From assembly GCF_051251125.1 (NCBI RefSeq), contig NZ_JBPCZL010000001.1: DNA of 64,000 bases. One strand, given 5' to 3'. Made by a program: the position numbers and the translations under genes. This document shows positions 36,597 through 45,670 of the stretch, piece after piece; the stretch's first letter is position 1, and every line of letters begins with the position of its first letter. The notes under the pieces are model-generated. The model saw only the letters and a program-made list of their open reading frames with translations, was not told the DNA's origin and ran no database searches. This DNA comes from Carnimonas bestiolae (GTDB lineage Bacteria; Pseudomonadota; Gammaproteobacteria; Pseudomonadales; Halomonadaceae).

Positions 36597-37352
36597 CTAT
36601 AGGGTAGCCCGTTTCAAATAGCGAGCCAGAAATTTAGCCGTGCGCGGCTCTTTCGGCCGAGTGAAAATCTCGTCGGGAGTGCCTTCTTCAAGCAGCTTGC
36701 CGTCATCCATGAAGGCCACTTTGGTGGCGATATGGCGCGCAAACTCCATCTCGTGGGTCACCACCACCATGGTAATGCCCGATTCCGCGACAGTGCGCAT
36801 CGCGGCCAGCACCTCATCTACCCATTCGGGATCGAGCGACGATGTCGGCTCATCAAACAGCATGACTTTCGGCTTTAGCGCCATGGCGCGAGCGATCCCT
36901 ACGCGCTGCTGCTGTCCGCCGGACAAGCGCTCTGGATAATGATCGGCAAAGCGCGCCATACCTACTTGATCGAGACATTGGTGGGCCAATTGTTCAGCAC
37001 TCTCACGCGAATACCCCTGAACCCGCACCAGCCCCTCGGTCACATTGCCCAACGCGGTACGGTGCGGAAACAGATTGTAGTGTTGAAACACCATCGCGGT
37101 TTTGCGCCGTAGCGCTAGAATATTGCGCTGCGATGAGTTGGCATCGAGCGTTAGCCCATCGACGCTCACCTGTCCGGCAGTGGGCGTCTCGAGAAAATTG
37201 ATACAGCGCAGCAGCGTGGTCTTGCCCGCCCCGCTACCTCCTACAATGGCCAGCACTTCGCCCTCGGCCACCCGCAAATTGATGGTGTCGAATACCGGCA
37301 CTGGCTTGGCCGCAGTACCAAATGACTTGCATAACTGACGCAGTTCCAGCAT
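36597..37352 (-). CDS. Polar amino acid ABC transporter, ATP-binding subunit
   Basis: A 251-residue ATPase of the GlnQ/TcyC type. It has Walker A (GGSGAGKTT), a Q-loop in KTAMVFQHYNLFPHRTALGN, the signature LSGGQQQRVGIARAMALKP, Walker B (VMLFDEPTSSLDP) and the switch His in VVVTHEMEF. ATG 37352 was chosen over a TTG at 37367, because GAG lies at good distance and the length then fits the family. It is the last gene of a four-gene importer. Between it and the CMD gene lies a weak AAAAAGG/CCTTTTT hairpin (36552-36575). Confidence 0.93.
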   Translation of the reverse strand: MLELRQLCKSFGTAAKPVPVFDTINLRVAEGEVLAIVGGSGAGKTTLLRCINFLETPTAGQVSVDGLTLDANSSQRNILALRRKTAMVFQHYNLFPHRTALGNVTEGLVRVQGYSRESAEQLAHQCLDQVGMARFADHYPERLSGGQQQRVGIARAMALKPKVMLFDEPTSSLDPEWVDEVLAAMRTVAESGITMVVVTHEMEFARHIATKVAFMDDGKLLEEGTPDEIFTRPKEPRTAKFLARYLKRATL

Positions 37353-37376
37353 TTCAGGTCTCGGCAATTGGCACGG

Positions 37377-38051
37377 TCAGTCGGTGACCGCGACATGTTT
37401 CGAAAAGAAGCGCTCGGCGCGTGTCACCAGCATCGTCAACACTACGCTTAACACCCAGTAGATCAGCGCCGCCGCCAGATAGGATTCGATATAGGCGAAG
37501 TTATTAGCGGCCTCTAATTGCGCCCGGGCAAAGATATCCACCGCGCCTATCACGAAAATCAGCGATAGGCCCTTGATGATAGTCAGGTAGGTGTTCATGA
37601 AGACCGGCAGCGCCACCCTGAGCGCCTGAGGGAAGACCACGTGCAGCAAGTTTTGCGTGCGATCCATGCCAATCGAATAGCCAGCATCGAACTGACCACG
37701 ATCAATCGACAACAGTGCCGCGCGGATGTTTTCGGTTTGGCTTGCCCCGACATAGAGCGAATAGATCGCAATCACCACCGGCAGTTGCGTGAGATCGGTG
37801 CCCGGCACGTTGCGCTCGAGCAGCTGCGATATCAGGTAGAGGTGAATAATCATCGGCATGGCGCGCACATAGCCGACGTACAGCGTGGGAATCAAGCGCA
37901 GGATCGGCCCGCCAAATAGCTTCATGCTTGCCAGCAGGCCGCCCACCACAATACTGAAAAACAGTACGGCGATCGCCATGAACAGCGTGCGCGGTACTGC
38001 ATCCAGAATATCGATCAGCGAAGTAAAGAAGGTATCGAGGTCGAAAATCAC
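37377..38051 (-). CDS. Polar amino acid ABC transporter permease
   Basis: A 224-residue inner-membrane permease of the HisM/GlnP family. The EAA coupling loop to the ATPase is ENIRAALLSIDRGQFDAGYS followed by IGMDRTQNLLHVVFPQALRV. The GTG start overlaps the stop of the partner permease, with GGAGG nearby, giving coupled translation. The two permeases form a heterodimer. Confidence 0.92.
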   Translation of the reverse strand: MIFDLDTFFTSLIDILDAVPRTLFMAIAVLFFSIVVGGLLASMKLFGGPILRLIPTLYVGYVRAMPMIIHLYLISQLLERNVPGTDLTQLPVVIAIYSLYVGASQTENIRAALLSIDRGQFDAGYSIGMDRTQNLLHVVFPQALRVALPVFMNTYLTIIKGLSLIFVIGAVDIFARAQLEAANNFAYIESYLAAALIYWVLSVVLTMLVTRAERFFSKHVAVTD

Positions 38052-38752
38052 GCGGCAGCCTCCGCATGGTGATGGCGGCCAAAGCGACGTTCAAGCAGCT
38101 TCATGCCCAGCGTAAGTACACCAATCATTACCGCGTAGATGATACCCGCCGCCAGGTAGACTTCGAGCTTCTTCACCCCATAATCGTTGGAAATAATGCT
38201 GTGCACCGTGCCCAGAATATCGGGCATACCAATAATGAACAGTACCGACGTGTCCTTTAGCATATCGATCAGGCCGTTGGTCAGCGAAGGGAGCGCAACC
38301 GGTGTCGCCAATGGCGCGACAATAAACCGTGTGCGCTGCGCACGCGACATGCCAATCGCATCGGCGGCATCACGCAAACCGCGCGGCACCGACTGCCACG
38401 CGGGACGAATGTACTCGGCGAAATAACAGGAATACACCAGCGTCAACGACACAATGCAGGACGTTACCTTGCCCCAGTCGAGCTGAATGCCAAGCATGTT
38501 GGCCAACACCGGCACGCCATAATAGATCAGCAGAACCGTAAGCACGTTGGGCAGCGAACGAAAAAACGACAGCATCAGCCCCACCAGGCCATTCAGCACC
38601 GCAATACGCTGAATGCGAACCGCCGCAAACAGCGCGCCGCCCAACATCGCCAGCACGTACGACACTAGCAATAACAGCAGCGTAATCGGTACTCCGCCCA
38701 GCAACCGTGGGAATACCGTGACCATGTACGTGATATCAACGCCTAGCAACAT
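38048..38752 (-). CDS. Polar amino acid ABC transporter permease
   Basis: A 234-residue permease of the same family as the next gene. The EAA loop reads AEYIRPAWQSVPRGLRDAAD followed by AIGMSRAQRTRFIVAP. GGAG lies 8 bases before the ATG. Five or so hydrophobic segments are visible. It sits 61 bases after the substrate-binding gene. Confidence 0.92.
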   Translation of the reverse strand: MLLGVDITYMVTVFPRLLGGVPITLLLLLVSYVLAMLGGALFAAVRIQRIAVLNGLVGLMLSFFRSLPNVLTVLLIYYGVPVLANMLGIQLDWGKVTSCIVSLTLVYSCYFAEYIRPAWQSVPRGLRDAADAIGMSRAQRTRFIVAPLATPVALPSLTNGLIDMLKDTSVLFIIGMPDILGTVHSIISNDYGVKKLEVYLAAGIIYAVMIGVLTLGMKLLERRFGRHHHAEAAA

Positions 38753-38813
38753 GCGCGGCGCTCCGGGTTGATCGGCATGTTGTTTCTCCAGCAGGTGCTA
38801 ATACCCGGCACTA

Positions 38814-39623
38814 TTATTCACCGTCGTTGTTCGACGACAGGTACTTGATATTGTCAGTGCCAAACCACTTTTCACTCAGCTTGCTTAACGTACCGTCTTC
38901 ACGCAACGTTTTTAGCTCACGATCCACTTCTGACTTGAGACGCGTTTCACGCTTATTGAGCGCAAACCAGGTCGAATTCACCTTGATGGGCGCTACCGCT
39001 TCGGTGTGCAGACCCAACTGGCTGTTGATTTGATCGAAACCAACGTTATTGGGGGACACAATCGCATCGTAGACGCCGCTATCCAAACGCTTAAGCTTGT
39101 CGGCACTGCTGATACCCTGAGCACCTTTGAAATCGATCTTGTGCTCGTGTGCTTCGTTGAACTCCTTCAGCATGGTGTAAATGCCACCGCTCGGGGTGAC
39201 CGGGGCCACCTTCTTGCCGATCAGATCGTCCAAACTATGAATATCGTCGCGCCCTTGTTTTACGTAGATAGTAATGACGCTGGCGCCTGTAGGTTCACCG
39301 GTAAATAAGTAGCGCTTCTCGCGCTGGGCGTTCTTGTAGAGTCCGCCGCCCATCAGCGCGTAGTGCCCGGTCACCAGTCCTACCTCGGCCGCGTTGGGGG
39401 TGACCGCTTCGATGTTGAACTCGTAATCGGGCAAGGCTTTGTCGACCGCTTTCAGGATATCGACTTCATAGCCGGTTAACTGGCCTTCATCGTCCTCGAA
39501 ACTTAGCGGCTTCGATCCGGCTTCGACCGCCACATTGACGCGTTCGGCAGCGCTTGCCAAAGGAGACAGTACCAACGGCACGGCCGCCAGAAGAGACAGA
39601 GTGAGAAAGGTGGCACGTTTCAC
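38814..39623 (-). CDS. Cystine-type amino acid ABC transporter substrate-binding protein
   Basis: A periplasmic solute-binding protein of 269 residues, family 3. A signal peptide (FLTLSLLAAVPLVLSPLASA) ends before AERVNVAVEAG. The ligand fold shows PLSFEDDEGQLTGYEVDILK, VTPNAAEVGLVTGHYALMGG and LDDLIGKKVAPVTPSGG. It resembles FliY/TcyJ-like cystine-binding proteins more than Gln- or His-binding ones, which fits the sulfur-linked genes around it, but the ligand is not proven. The GTG at 39623 has AAGGAG seven bases upstream and gives a normal signal peptide; longer frames do not. Confidence 0.88.
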   Translation of the reverse strand: MKRATFLTLSLLAAVPLVLSPLASAAERVNVAVEAGSKPLSFEDDEGQLTGYEVDILKAVDKALPDYEFNIEAVTPNAAEVGLVTGHYALMGGGLYKNAQREKRYLFTGEPTGASVITIYVKQGRDDIHSLDDLIGKKVAPVTPSGGIYTMLKEFNEAHEHKIDFKGAQGISSADKLKRLDSGVYDAIVSPNNVGFDQINSQLGLHTEAVAPIKVNSTWFALNKRETRLKSEVDRELKTLREDGTLSKLSEKWFGTDNIKYLSSNNDGE

Positions 39624-39990
39624 GTAAGAGCTCCTTGTCGATATGGAGAGCGGCGCACGGCGCGTCCGCTGTGAGTCACCCACTGCAAAGGGCGTAGAAG
39701 ACGCCGTCGAATCAGTCCAAAGCCAATAATCGATAGCGCACGAAGGAATAAAATAGCGTATCACCGCCACGAATGCTTGCCTGAAGCTGTCTTGGATAAC
39801 GCACAACCCCCGAGTGCCGTTACGCTAACGCGTGGTGGTGTGCCGTAAAGCAACTTTCATCGGCTACCACCACACCAATTTCACATTGGCAATGATTGTC
39901 ACCGAGGCGACGTAAGTACCATACAGGAAATATACTGCTATAATAACCAGCTAGATGCCACGACAGAAGCCACTAAACAAATGCAAAGAA
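39624..39990. other. Intergenic region before the ABC importer
   Basis: 367 bases without a recognisable gene. It must contain the promoter of the amino acid importer. Base composition becomes AT-rich from about 39880 towards the beta-helix gene, so a boundary of acquired DNA probably lies here. I saw no tRNA gene or direct repeat marking an attachment site. Confidence 0.5.
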
Positions 39991-40010
39991 GCGAGGACAC
40001 ATGTCCTCGC
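39991..40010 (-). terminator. Terminator of the beta-helix gene
   Basis: GCGAGGAC and GTCCTCGC form a perfect 8-bp stem with a 4-base loop, placed 8 bases after the stop codon on the minus strand and followed by TTCTTTGC. Confidence 0.75.
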
Positions 40011-40018
40011 TATTATAT

Positions 40019-42352
40019 TTACCTAATTATAACTTTCATAACGAAATTACTGCTCATTCTATTTTCCAGATAGAGACAGAGAAGATTAGACTTCCCGACC
40101 TCATCGTTTTCATCAACTTCTAACAGGCTAACGTTGAATGAGTTTTCTTTACCGGTAGTCCCAAGCAACGGCACATTACTTCCCATGACTTTATCTGACT
40201 TATATCCACCCTTTATTGATGCACTACCTTTCGTAATAAGGCACCCTGACATTTGTATATCAACCGACGTTTCGTGCAGCATGTCAAGGATTATGGCTCG
40301 ACGTGCAGTCGTTAAGAAAATTTTGACGGATGTGTCGGGATCAACACTAACATAGTAAGCATCCTGACCATACGGCTCAAATGTATTGGGAACCAGCTGA
40401 GACCTCATGAAATTTCTACCGTTCCAATAAAAGTCGAAGCCATCACCACGCTTATGAACAATTTTATTATTCGTTCCATTATACCATCCGTGGGTGTAGA
40501 AAACTCCGTTGCCAGAAGGGTGGCCACCGACTAACATCACCTTGTTATTGTTAATGCCAGTTACGCTACCTACCGTATTATTGTCGTAACAATAACTATA
40601 GTAAACTGCGCGGTTACCTTCTTGGTCATCGGTCCCCATAGATAAAAACTGTCCGCTCAAATCGGACATGTAATTATCTTCTATCGTCACTAGCGTATCC
40701 GGCCTGTTACCATCATAGGGTGTCGAGTCGATTCTCAAAAATGCCTGCGGAATGGTCTTGGATTTTCTAGTACCATAATCAGTGGTTTCATTAAAACTAT
40801 CCCCTGCTGAGAAGTACTTGTTTCCTCTAACTGTCAATCCAGTAAATGCCCAAGCGTAAATAATGCAGTCAGTTGCACCATAAATGATGTTATTTTCTAT
40901 AATAGATTCCCTGCCTCTCATTGTATTAAATACACGAGATCCATTGTGAATGATGTTATTACTCCATTTGTTTAGATATGCGCCACCGTGCTCACATCCG
41001 ATTCCGCTCGTCCAGCCCGAATCGCCATTTGGGGCAGATACCGTTCCATCCGCATACGAACAGCCACCGACGTATCGATTGTTCCGAATAACATTTGAGC
41101 AGGACGACTGGTGGTTACCTTGAATATTAACCGCCTGATTGAAACCGTAAAAGATGTTATCGAATATTTCAAAGTAACTGGAATCAAGCAAGCCGATAGT
41201 ACCGGATGCAATTCCCGATCCCTTTGAAGCCAAGACGGAGCCGTCGCTGATCGTATTTTTGATTTGACCACAGTAACACTGTGATGCCTGGACCAATCCT
41301 TGATCAAAATAGGCACAGCGAAGCCCATCGATCGTTAAATTTTGGACATTGCGAATATCGAACAAGAAGGAAGATGCGCTGCTATTTTGATAATCGTATA
41401 TAAACTCCGCTCGTCCAAGCATTTCAATTTCTACAGGCGCCGCGAAAGCCACATAGCTATTGTGAGTGATGGTAAACGACTCACCTTCCTTAATTTCCTT
41501 ATCAAAGGATACATCGTCACTATTGAGGTGGCCATACCCTATCCAAAGACATTTTTTATTCCGATCAACGGCACATACATTGCCAACGTTTCCGCCGCTG
41601 AATTTGACGGTGCCTCGGTAATCATCGTAGTTAACATCACCATCTTCGGAGTCAAACTCAACAGGAATTTTTATAAAGTTACCGTGCTTAGAAAAGTTGC
41701 CTGTCGCAGATCCTTTGACGGTACGATTAACCGCATAGTCGAACAAGGCCCCCTCGGCGAGAGTAATTCGATTACCGTCAATCTCGCGAATTTTGCTCAC
41801 TTGCCCTTCTCTGTAATAGGAGCGGTTTTCTCCCAGAGATAAACGGGTAGTGGTAAGGTAAACACTATCCCCCACGCTGACGCCGTTAGGCAGCGATTCA
41901 ACTTCAATATATTTACTGCCGATTCTCGTTTCAGATGAGAGTGAAGTTAATTGCCCTTGTTTTTCAGCATCACTAAAGCGGGCGACAGACGTATCCATGC
42001 CTCTAAATCCACCGTAGTAGCGGATCATATAGTGAGTACCTGAATCTTCTTCCGCACAGGTAATCTTAACGTCATTGTCGAAAACGATCTTGTATTTACC
42101 TTCGTTCAGATATCTAGGGCCGGCTTGCCCCTCCCAGCGATAATTTCCCGAAGGGATGAATATGGATGTATTAGGATAATTCTGAACCTGTTTGAAAATA
42201 TCAATTATATTTCCGCCATCCTCTAAACCTAATTCTCGCGCATCTATCCCCCTTCCTCGGAATGCTTCTACTACGCGGTCAATCTCTTTCACGTCTATTT
42301 TGGATTTTTCGTCACTAGACTGAATAAAGTCGGCGCTTACTATTTTACTCAT
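40019..42352 (-). CDS. Right-handed beta-helix, tailspike/pectate-lyase-like protein
   Basis: A 777-residue protein starting at ATG 42352, with GGGAG six bases upstream. Near residue 45 it has GGNIIDIFKQVQNYPNTSIF and IPSGNYRWEG, the entry segment of the pectate-lyase-3 superfamily found in phage tailspikes and polysaccharide-degrading enzymes. From about residue 300 to 600 there are many short Asn- and Gly-rich coils such as NNIIHNGSRVFNTMRGRE and SIIENNIIYGATDC, as expected for a parallel beta-helix. No signal peptide is seen. The gene is clearly AT-rich (23 of 60 bases are G or C at 40441-40500) against its neighbours (44 of 60 at 43201-43260). A role in binding or cutting surface polysaccharide is likely; the exact reaction is unknown. 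Confidence 0.75.
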   Translation of the reverse strand: MSKIVSADFIQSSDEKSKIDVKEIDRVVEAFRGRGIDARELGLEDGGNIIDIFKQVQNYPNTSIFIPSGNYRWEGQAGPRYLNEGKYKIVFDNDVKITCAEEDSGTHYMIRYYGGFRGMDTSVARFSDAEKQGQLTSLSSETRIGSKYIEVESLPNGVSVGDSVYLTTTRLSLGENRSYYREGQVSKIREIDGNRITLAEGALFDYAVNRTVKGSATGNFSKHGNFIKIPVEFDSEDGDVNYDDYRGTVKFSGGNVGNVCAVDRNKKCLWIGYGHLNSDDVSFDKEIKEGESFTITHNSYVAFAAPVEIEMLGRAEFIYDYQNSSASSFLFDIRNVQNLTIDGLRCAYFDQGLVQASQCYCGQIKNTISDGSVLASKGSGIASGTIGLLDSSYFEIFDNIFYGFNQAVNIQGNHQSSCSNVIRNNRYVGGCSYADGTVSAPNGDSGWTSGIGCEHGGAYLNKWSNNIIHNGSRVFNTMRGRESIIENNIIYGATDCIIYAWAFTGLTVRGNKYFSAGDSFNETTDYGTRKSKTIPQAFLRIDSTPYDGNRPDTLVTIEDNYMSDLSGQFLSMGTDDQEGNRAVYYSYCYDNNTVGSVTGINNNKVMLVGGHPSGNGVFYTHGWYNGTNNKIVHKRGDGFDFYWNGRNFMRSQLVPNTFEPYGQDAYYVSVDPDTSVKIFLTTARRAIILDMLHETSVDIQMSGCLITKGSASIKGGYKSDKVMGSNVPLLGTTGKENSFNVSLLEVDENDEVGKSNLLCLYLENRMSSNFVMKVIIR

Positions 42353-42529
42353 GATGTTCTCCCATATTTTCGTGAGGTAGCTAAACGAAAGAACGTTAGC
42401 CATGAGTAATATATTTACCGCGAATGTCAGTCTCTAGCACCAGAGGAAGTGTCTTCCTCCTCCTACACTCTTATAAACACCGTTTTTATCGACATACCGA
42501 GCAAGCAACTGGTCATCCTCGATTTGAGT

Positions 42530-43993
42530 TCACACCTCTCCACCATCGGCATCGCGCCATTCGCTGCCGTCGAGTTCCGGCTTGCTGTAGTCGAGTAGCG
42601 CTTGCCAGTGGTTGTCGATATCCGCGCCGTAAAGCTGCCCGGCGATTGCCTGAGCGAGCCACTGTGCGCCGATGCTGACGGCGGGGATATCGCCGCTGAC
42701 CTTTCCGAGTGACAGCGAAGCGGCGTAGTTGAACGCATGCAGATTGCTGAGTGCGGGGCACTCACCGGGGTGGCGTTCGGTCATTGCGAAGCCGTCTCCT
42801 AACCAGGGGAAGGCGCCCAATCCCGCGCTCTCTAGTTCGGCGGGCGGGGTGTAGCGATCGCGCCAGCGCGCAATGCTGGGCTCGAGATCGGTCAATTCGG
42901 CTCGCGCGGCGATATCGACATTGAAACCGGTGGCGGCAATCACATAGTCGGCCTCGAAGCGCTGACCGTTCACCGTCTCCAGGTGAATCTGGTCACCATG
43001 CTGTGTGACTGAGGCAAGCCCGGCGTTGAAGTGAAAATAGGCGTTGTCGTGGCGGCTAACGCGCAATGTCGAGCCGTGTGGTGGCGGCGTTTGGGTGGCC
43101 GCTGAGTAATACATGATACGCCAGCGCCATGCCGCACTTAGGCGCGGAAAACCGTGTGTGAAGCCGGGGCTGCCAATGCCCATCAGCTTGTTGATGGTGG
43201 GCATGCTGGGGCGCCGCGCCAGCAGCCTGACTTCGGCCGCGCCGTGTTCAAGCGCTTCGGCAGCGTTATCCATCGCCGCCGAGCCCATCCCCACCACCAG
43301 TACGCGCTTGCCCTTCAGCGCCGCAAAATCAATAGCGTCGGCAGAATGTGCCCAGTAACGACGGTCCAGTTGCGCAATACGCTCAGGAATAGAAGGCGTG
43401 CCAAGGCCATCACGGCCGGTGGCGAACACCACCTTACGTGCAAGCAACTGTTCGCGGTGCCCATCGCTGCGTTCAAGGGTAAGGCGAAGCAGTTCTCCTT
43501 CACCGGCAACTCGCGTTATGCGTGTGTCGAACTCCACCTCAAGCTTCAGCACCTGACGGTACCATTCGAGATACTGCTGCCACTGCGGGCGCGGAATTTT
43601 CTCCAGCGCCTGCCAGGCATCGTCGCCAAACTGAGCGCGAAACCACGCTTGGAAGGTTAACGCGGGAATATCACAAGCGGGCCCCAGCAGGTGTTTGGGC
43701 GAGCGAAGCGTTTCCATTCGCGCATAGTCGATCCACGGCCCCGCCTTGCCGCAGGGGGCCTGATCGAAAATACGCAGATCATCAATGCCGAGCCGTTTAA
43801 GCGAGAATGCCGCGGCCAGCCCGCACTGCCCTGCACCGACAATCGCTACTGAGAGCACGCGTTCGCCGGCGCTCGTCACGTATTCAGGCAGCCATGCAGC
43901 GGGCGGAAAGTTAAGCAACGACAGCTCACGAGCGAGCTGGGCTTCGAGTTCACTCAGGCTAGCGGGAGGCAATGGCGCAGTAGCATCGGACAT
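42530..43993 (-). CDS. FAD/NAD(P)-dependent flavin monooxygenase-like oxidoreductase
   Basis: A 487-residue two-dinucleotide-binding-domain flavoprotein. The FAD-binding motif VAIVGAGQCGLAAAFSLKRL lies near residue 50 and a second, NAD(P)-binding GKRVLVVGMGSAAMDNAAEA, lies near 230; IAATGFNVDI near the end is the family's ATGY-like motif. It resembles class-B monooxygenases and lucD/YhhX-like oxidoreductases that hydroxylate or oxidise amines, sulfides or ketones. Whether it is a monooxygenase or a reductase for its FMN-enzyme neighbours is open. The 177 bases between it and the beta-helix gene show no structure I recognise. Confidence 0.82.
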   Translation of the reverse strand: MSDATAPLPPASLSELEAQLARELSLLNFPPAAWLPEYVTSAGERVLSVAIVGAGQCGLAAAFSLKRLGIDDLRIFDQAPCGKAGPWIDYARMETLRSPKHLLGPACDIPALTFQAWFRAQFGDDAWQALEKIPRPQWQQYLEWYRQVLKLEVEFDTRITRVAGEGELLRLTLERSDGHREQLLARKVVFATGRDGLGTPSIPERIAQLDRRYWAHSADAIDFAALKGKRVLVVGMGSAAMDNAAEALEHGAAEVRLLARRPSMPTINKLMGIGSPGFTHGFPRLSAAWRWRIMYYSAATQTPPPHGSTLRVSRHDNAYFHFNAGLASVTQHGDQIHLETVNGQRFEADYVIAATGFNVDIAARAELTDLEPSIARWRDRYTPPAELESAGLGAFPWLGDGFAMTERHPGECPALSNLHAFNYAASLSLGKVSGDIPAVSIGAQWLAQAIAGQLYGADIDNHWQALLDYSKPELDGSEWRDADGGEV

Positions 43994-44311
43994 TTAACAG
44001 CACTTCTAACGAAGGAAAATGGTGCTCCATCATAGACGGTTACGCCGCCTCTAATGAAGGGGCACGCGAAGGTAGGTAACGCAGCAATGGCAACACCAGG
44101 CTAAAATGCCGGAGCTACTGGCGAGGTCGGCATTCGCCCTCAAGGCTGGCCGTGCTGCCGGTGCCAAGCGGGCGCGGGTGAGCTACCTTGCGGCCCTACA
44201 CCTCAATCATCACCGTCGCGCTGAGTGCACAGCGCCGTGATGTGCGTCCCGAAATGTCGATGCTGCCCCGCCACCTTCCGCACCATGCCCTGCGGCCTTA
44301 GCGGCCCGCAC
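43994..44311. other. Intergenic region, no gene recognised
   Basis: 318 bases between the flavoprotein gene and the acyl-CoA dehydrogenase-like gene, both on the minus strand. It contains GC-rich inverted segments but no hairpin with a T run. It must hold the promoter of the flavoprotein gene, as the distance is too long for tight coupling. Confidence 0.4.
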
Positions 44312-45577
44312 CTATGCATCGCCCTTGCCGACGCGATAGAAGTTAGGCGGCGGCGTGCCATTGACCGCGAAGTTACCCAACTGGCGCTCGCGATAGATAC
44401 GCGGATTGTGCGAGGTAATGGTGCGGGCGTTGCGCCAATAGCGATCCAGTCCCTTTGGCCGCAGCGTGGCAGAGGCCCCCAGCGCGTCAAACAGCACCGT
44501 CGAAGCGTCGAGAATCAGCTTGGTCACCACCGACACACTGCAATCCACCTCGAGATGTGCCTGTGCATGCGCTTGCTCTATTTGCTCCAGCGTTAGCGTC
44601 TCGCTGAGCGCTGCGTCGTAGCTATGCTGGATCGCCGCCGCTGATTGCAGCACCGCCGCCCGTGCCGCGTAAGCAGCGCCATGCACCTGCCCCACTACTT
44701 GTAGAATTTGCGGATCCTCGCTCACCCGTGACGCATTGCCGTTGGTGTAAATGCGATCGCGTTTGGCCACCTGCTGCGCGAGATCTTCCGCCAGCGCGCG
44801 CCCAATGCCCGCCAGCGATGCCAGGTGCACGGTCTGGAAGAACGGCACCGCATAAGGAAAGCGTGCCGTATCAGGTCTCACCCAACCGGGATCGATAGCA
44901 ACATCGGTAAAGCGCGCCGTACCACTGGCCGTCAGCGCCTGACCGAAGCCGTCCCAATCATCGATTATCTCAACGCCCGGCTGACGGGTCGGCACCTGCA
45001 CGGCGCGCGTGTCGTCGCCATCCTGCGCGCCCACCGTCATCCAATCAGCAAACAGCGAGCCGGTGGTGTAGAACTTCTCGCCATTGAGCACCAGCCCCTG
45101 CTCGGTGCGCTCGAGTTCCGTCACGAAGGTGCCAGCCTTGGCACGATTAGCCCCTTCAGAGTAGCCTGCACCGATCATCACGCCTTCGCCCAGCCGCTCA
45201 AGCCAGCTATCGCGCCACTCGCTCGGCGCGGCCGTGAGCACATCCTCGATAAAGCCGAAGTGTGAGCGAATCGCATTGACCACATTGGTATCCGCCGCCC
45301 CCAGCTCAATCAGTAGCGCCACCAGTTCGGGCAGCGTCGCACCGCTACCGCCCAGCCGCTCGGGCAAGCGCAGGCTCAGAAAGCCGCTATCGCGCAGCAG
45401 CCGGATCTCATCGCTTGGCAGCCGATGATAGTAGTCGCGCTCGACCGCGCCCTCGCGAATGGTGGCAAACAGCGGCCGCCAGCGCTGTGCCAGTTGCTCA
45501 TAGCGCTGACTGGGCGCAGCGCCCCATGGGAAGCGAGTGGCGCTGACAGGGTTCGACGTTGGGGTTGCGACGCTCAT
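44312..45577 (-). CDS. SfnB/DszC-like acyl-CoA dehydrogenase-fold monooxygenase
   Basis: A 421-residue protein of the acyl-CoA dehydrogenase fold. In this setting it fits the FMNH2-dependent branch represented by DszC (dibenzothiophene monooxygenase) and SfnB (sulfone metabolism). N-terminal helices (LGGSGATLPELVALLIELGA), the mid-domain LNGEKFYTTGSLFADWMTVG and a C-terminal ending with YWRNARTITSHNPRIYRERQ are seen; the WRNARTIT-HNP segment is typical of the DszC/SfnB branch. ATG 45577 has AGGAG before it and replaces a longer frame from 45595. It lies 93 bases after an NtaA/DszA-type FMN monooxygenase in the same direction, the usual pairing in sulfur-scavenging loci. Confidence 0.85.
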   Translation of the reverse strand: MSVATPTSNPVSATRFPWGAAPSQRYEQLAQRWRPLFATIREGAVERDYYHRLPSDEIRLLRDSGFLSLRLPERLGGSGATLPELVALLIELGAADTNVVNAIRSHFGFIEDVLTAAPSEWRDSWLERLGEGVMIGAGYSEGANRAKAGTFVTELERTEQGLVLNGEKFYTTGSLFADWMTVGAQDGDDTRAVQVPTRQPGVEIIDDWDGFGQALTASGTARFTDVAIDPGWVRPDTARFPYAVPFFQTVHLASLAGIGRALAEDLAQQVAKRDRIYTNGNASRVSEDPQILQVVGQVHGAAYAARAAVLQSAAAIQHSYDAALSETLTLEQIEQAHAQAHLEVDCSVSVVTKLILDASTVLFDALGASATLRPKGLDRYWRNARTITSHNPRIYRERQLGNFAVNGTPPPNFYRVGKGDA

Positions 45578-45670
45578 GGCGACTCCTTGTGACAATGGTT
45601 GGGATAGAGAAGCAACGTGACAGCCAGCGGCTGCACAGCAACGCGATGCCCCACAACGGGCGGTGCCGTC

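Noticed and set aside
39624..42529. Prophage or integrative element around the beta-helix gene
   Set aside because: There is no integrase, tRNA, direct repeats or other phage gene; only one AT-rich gene is seen.
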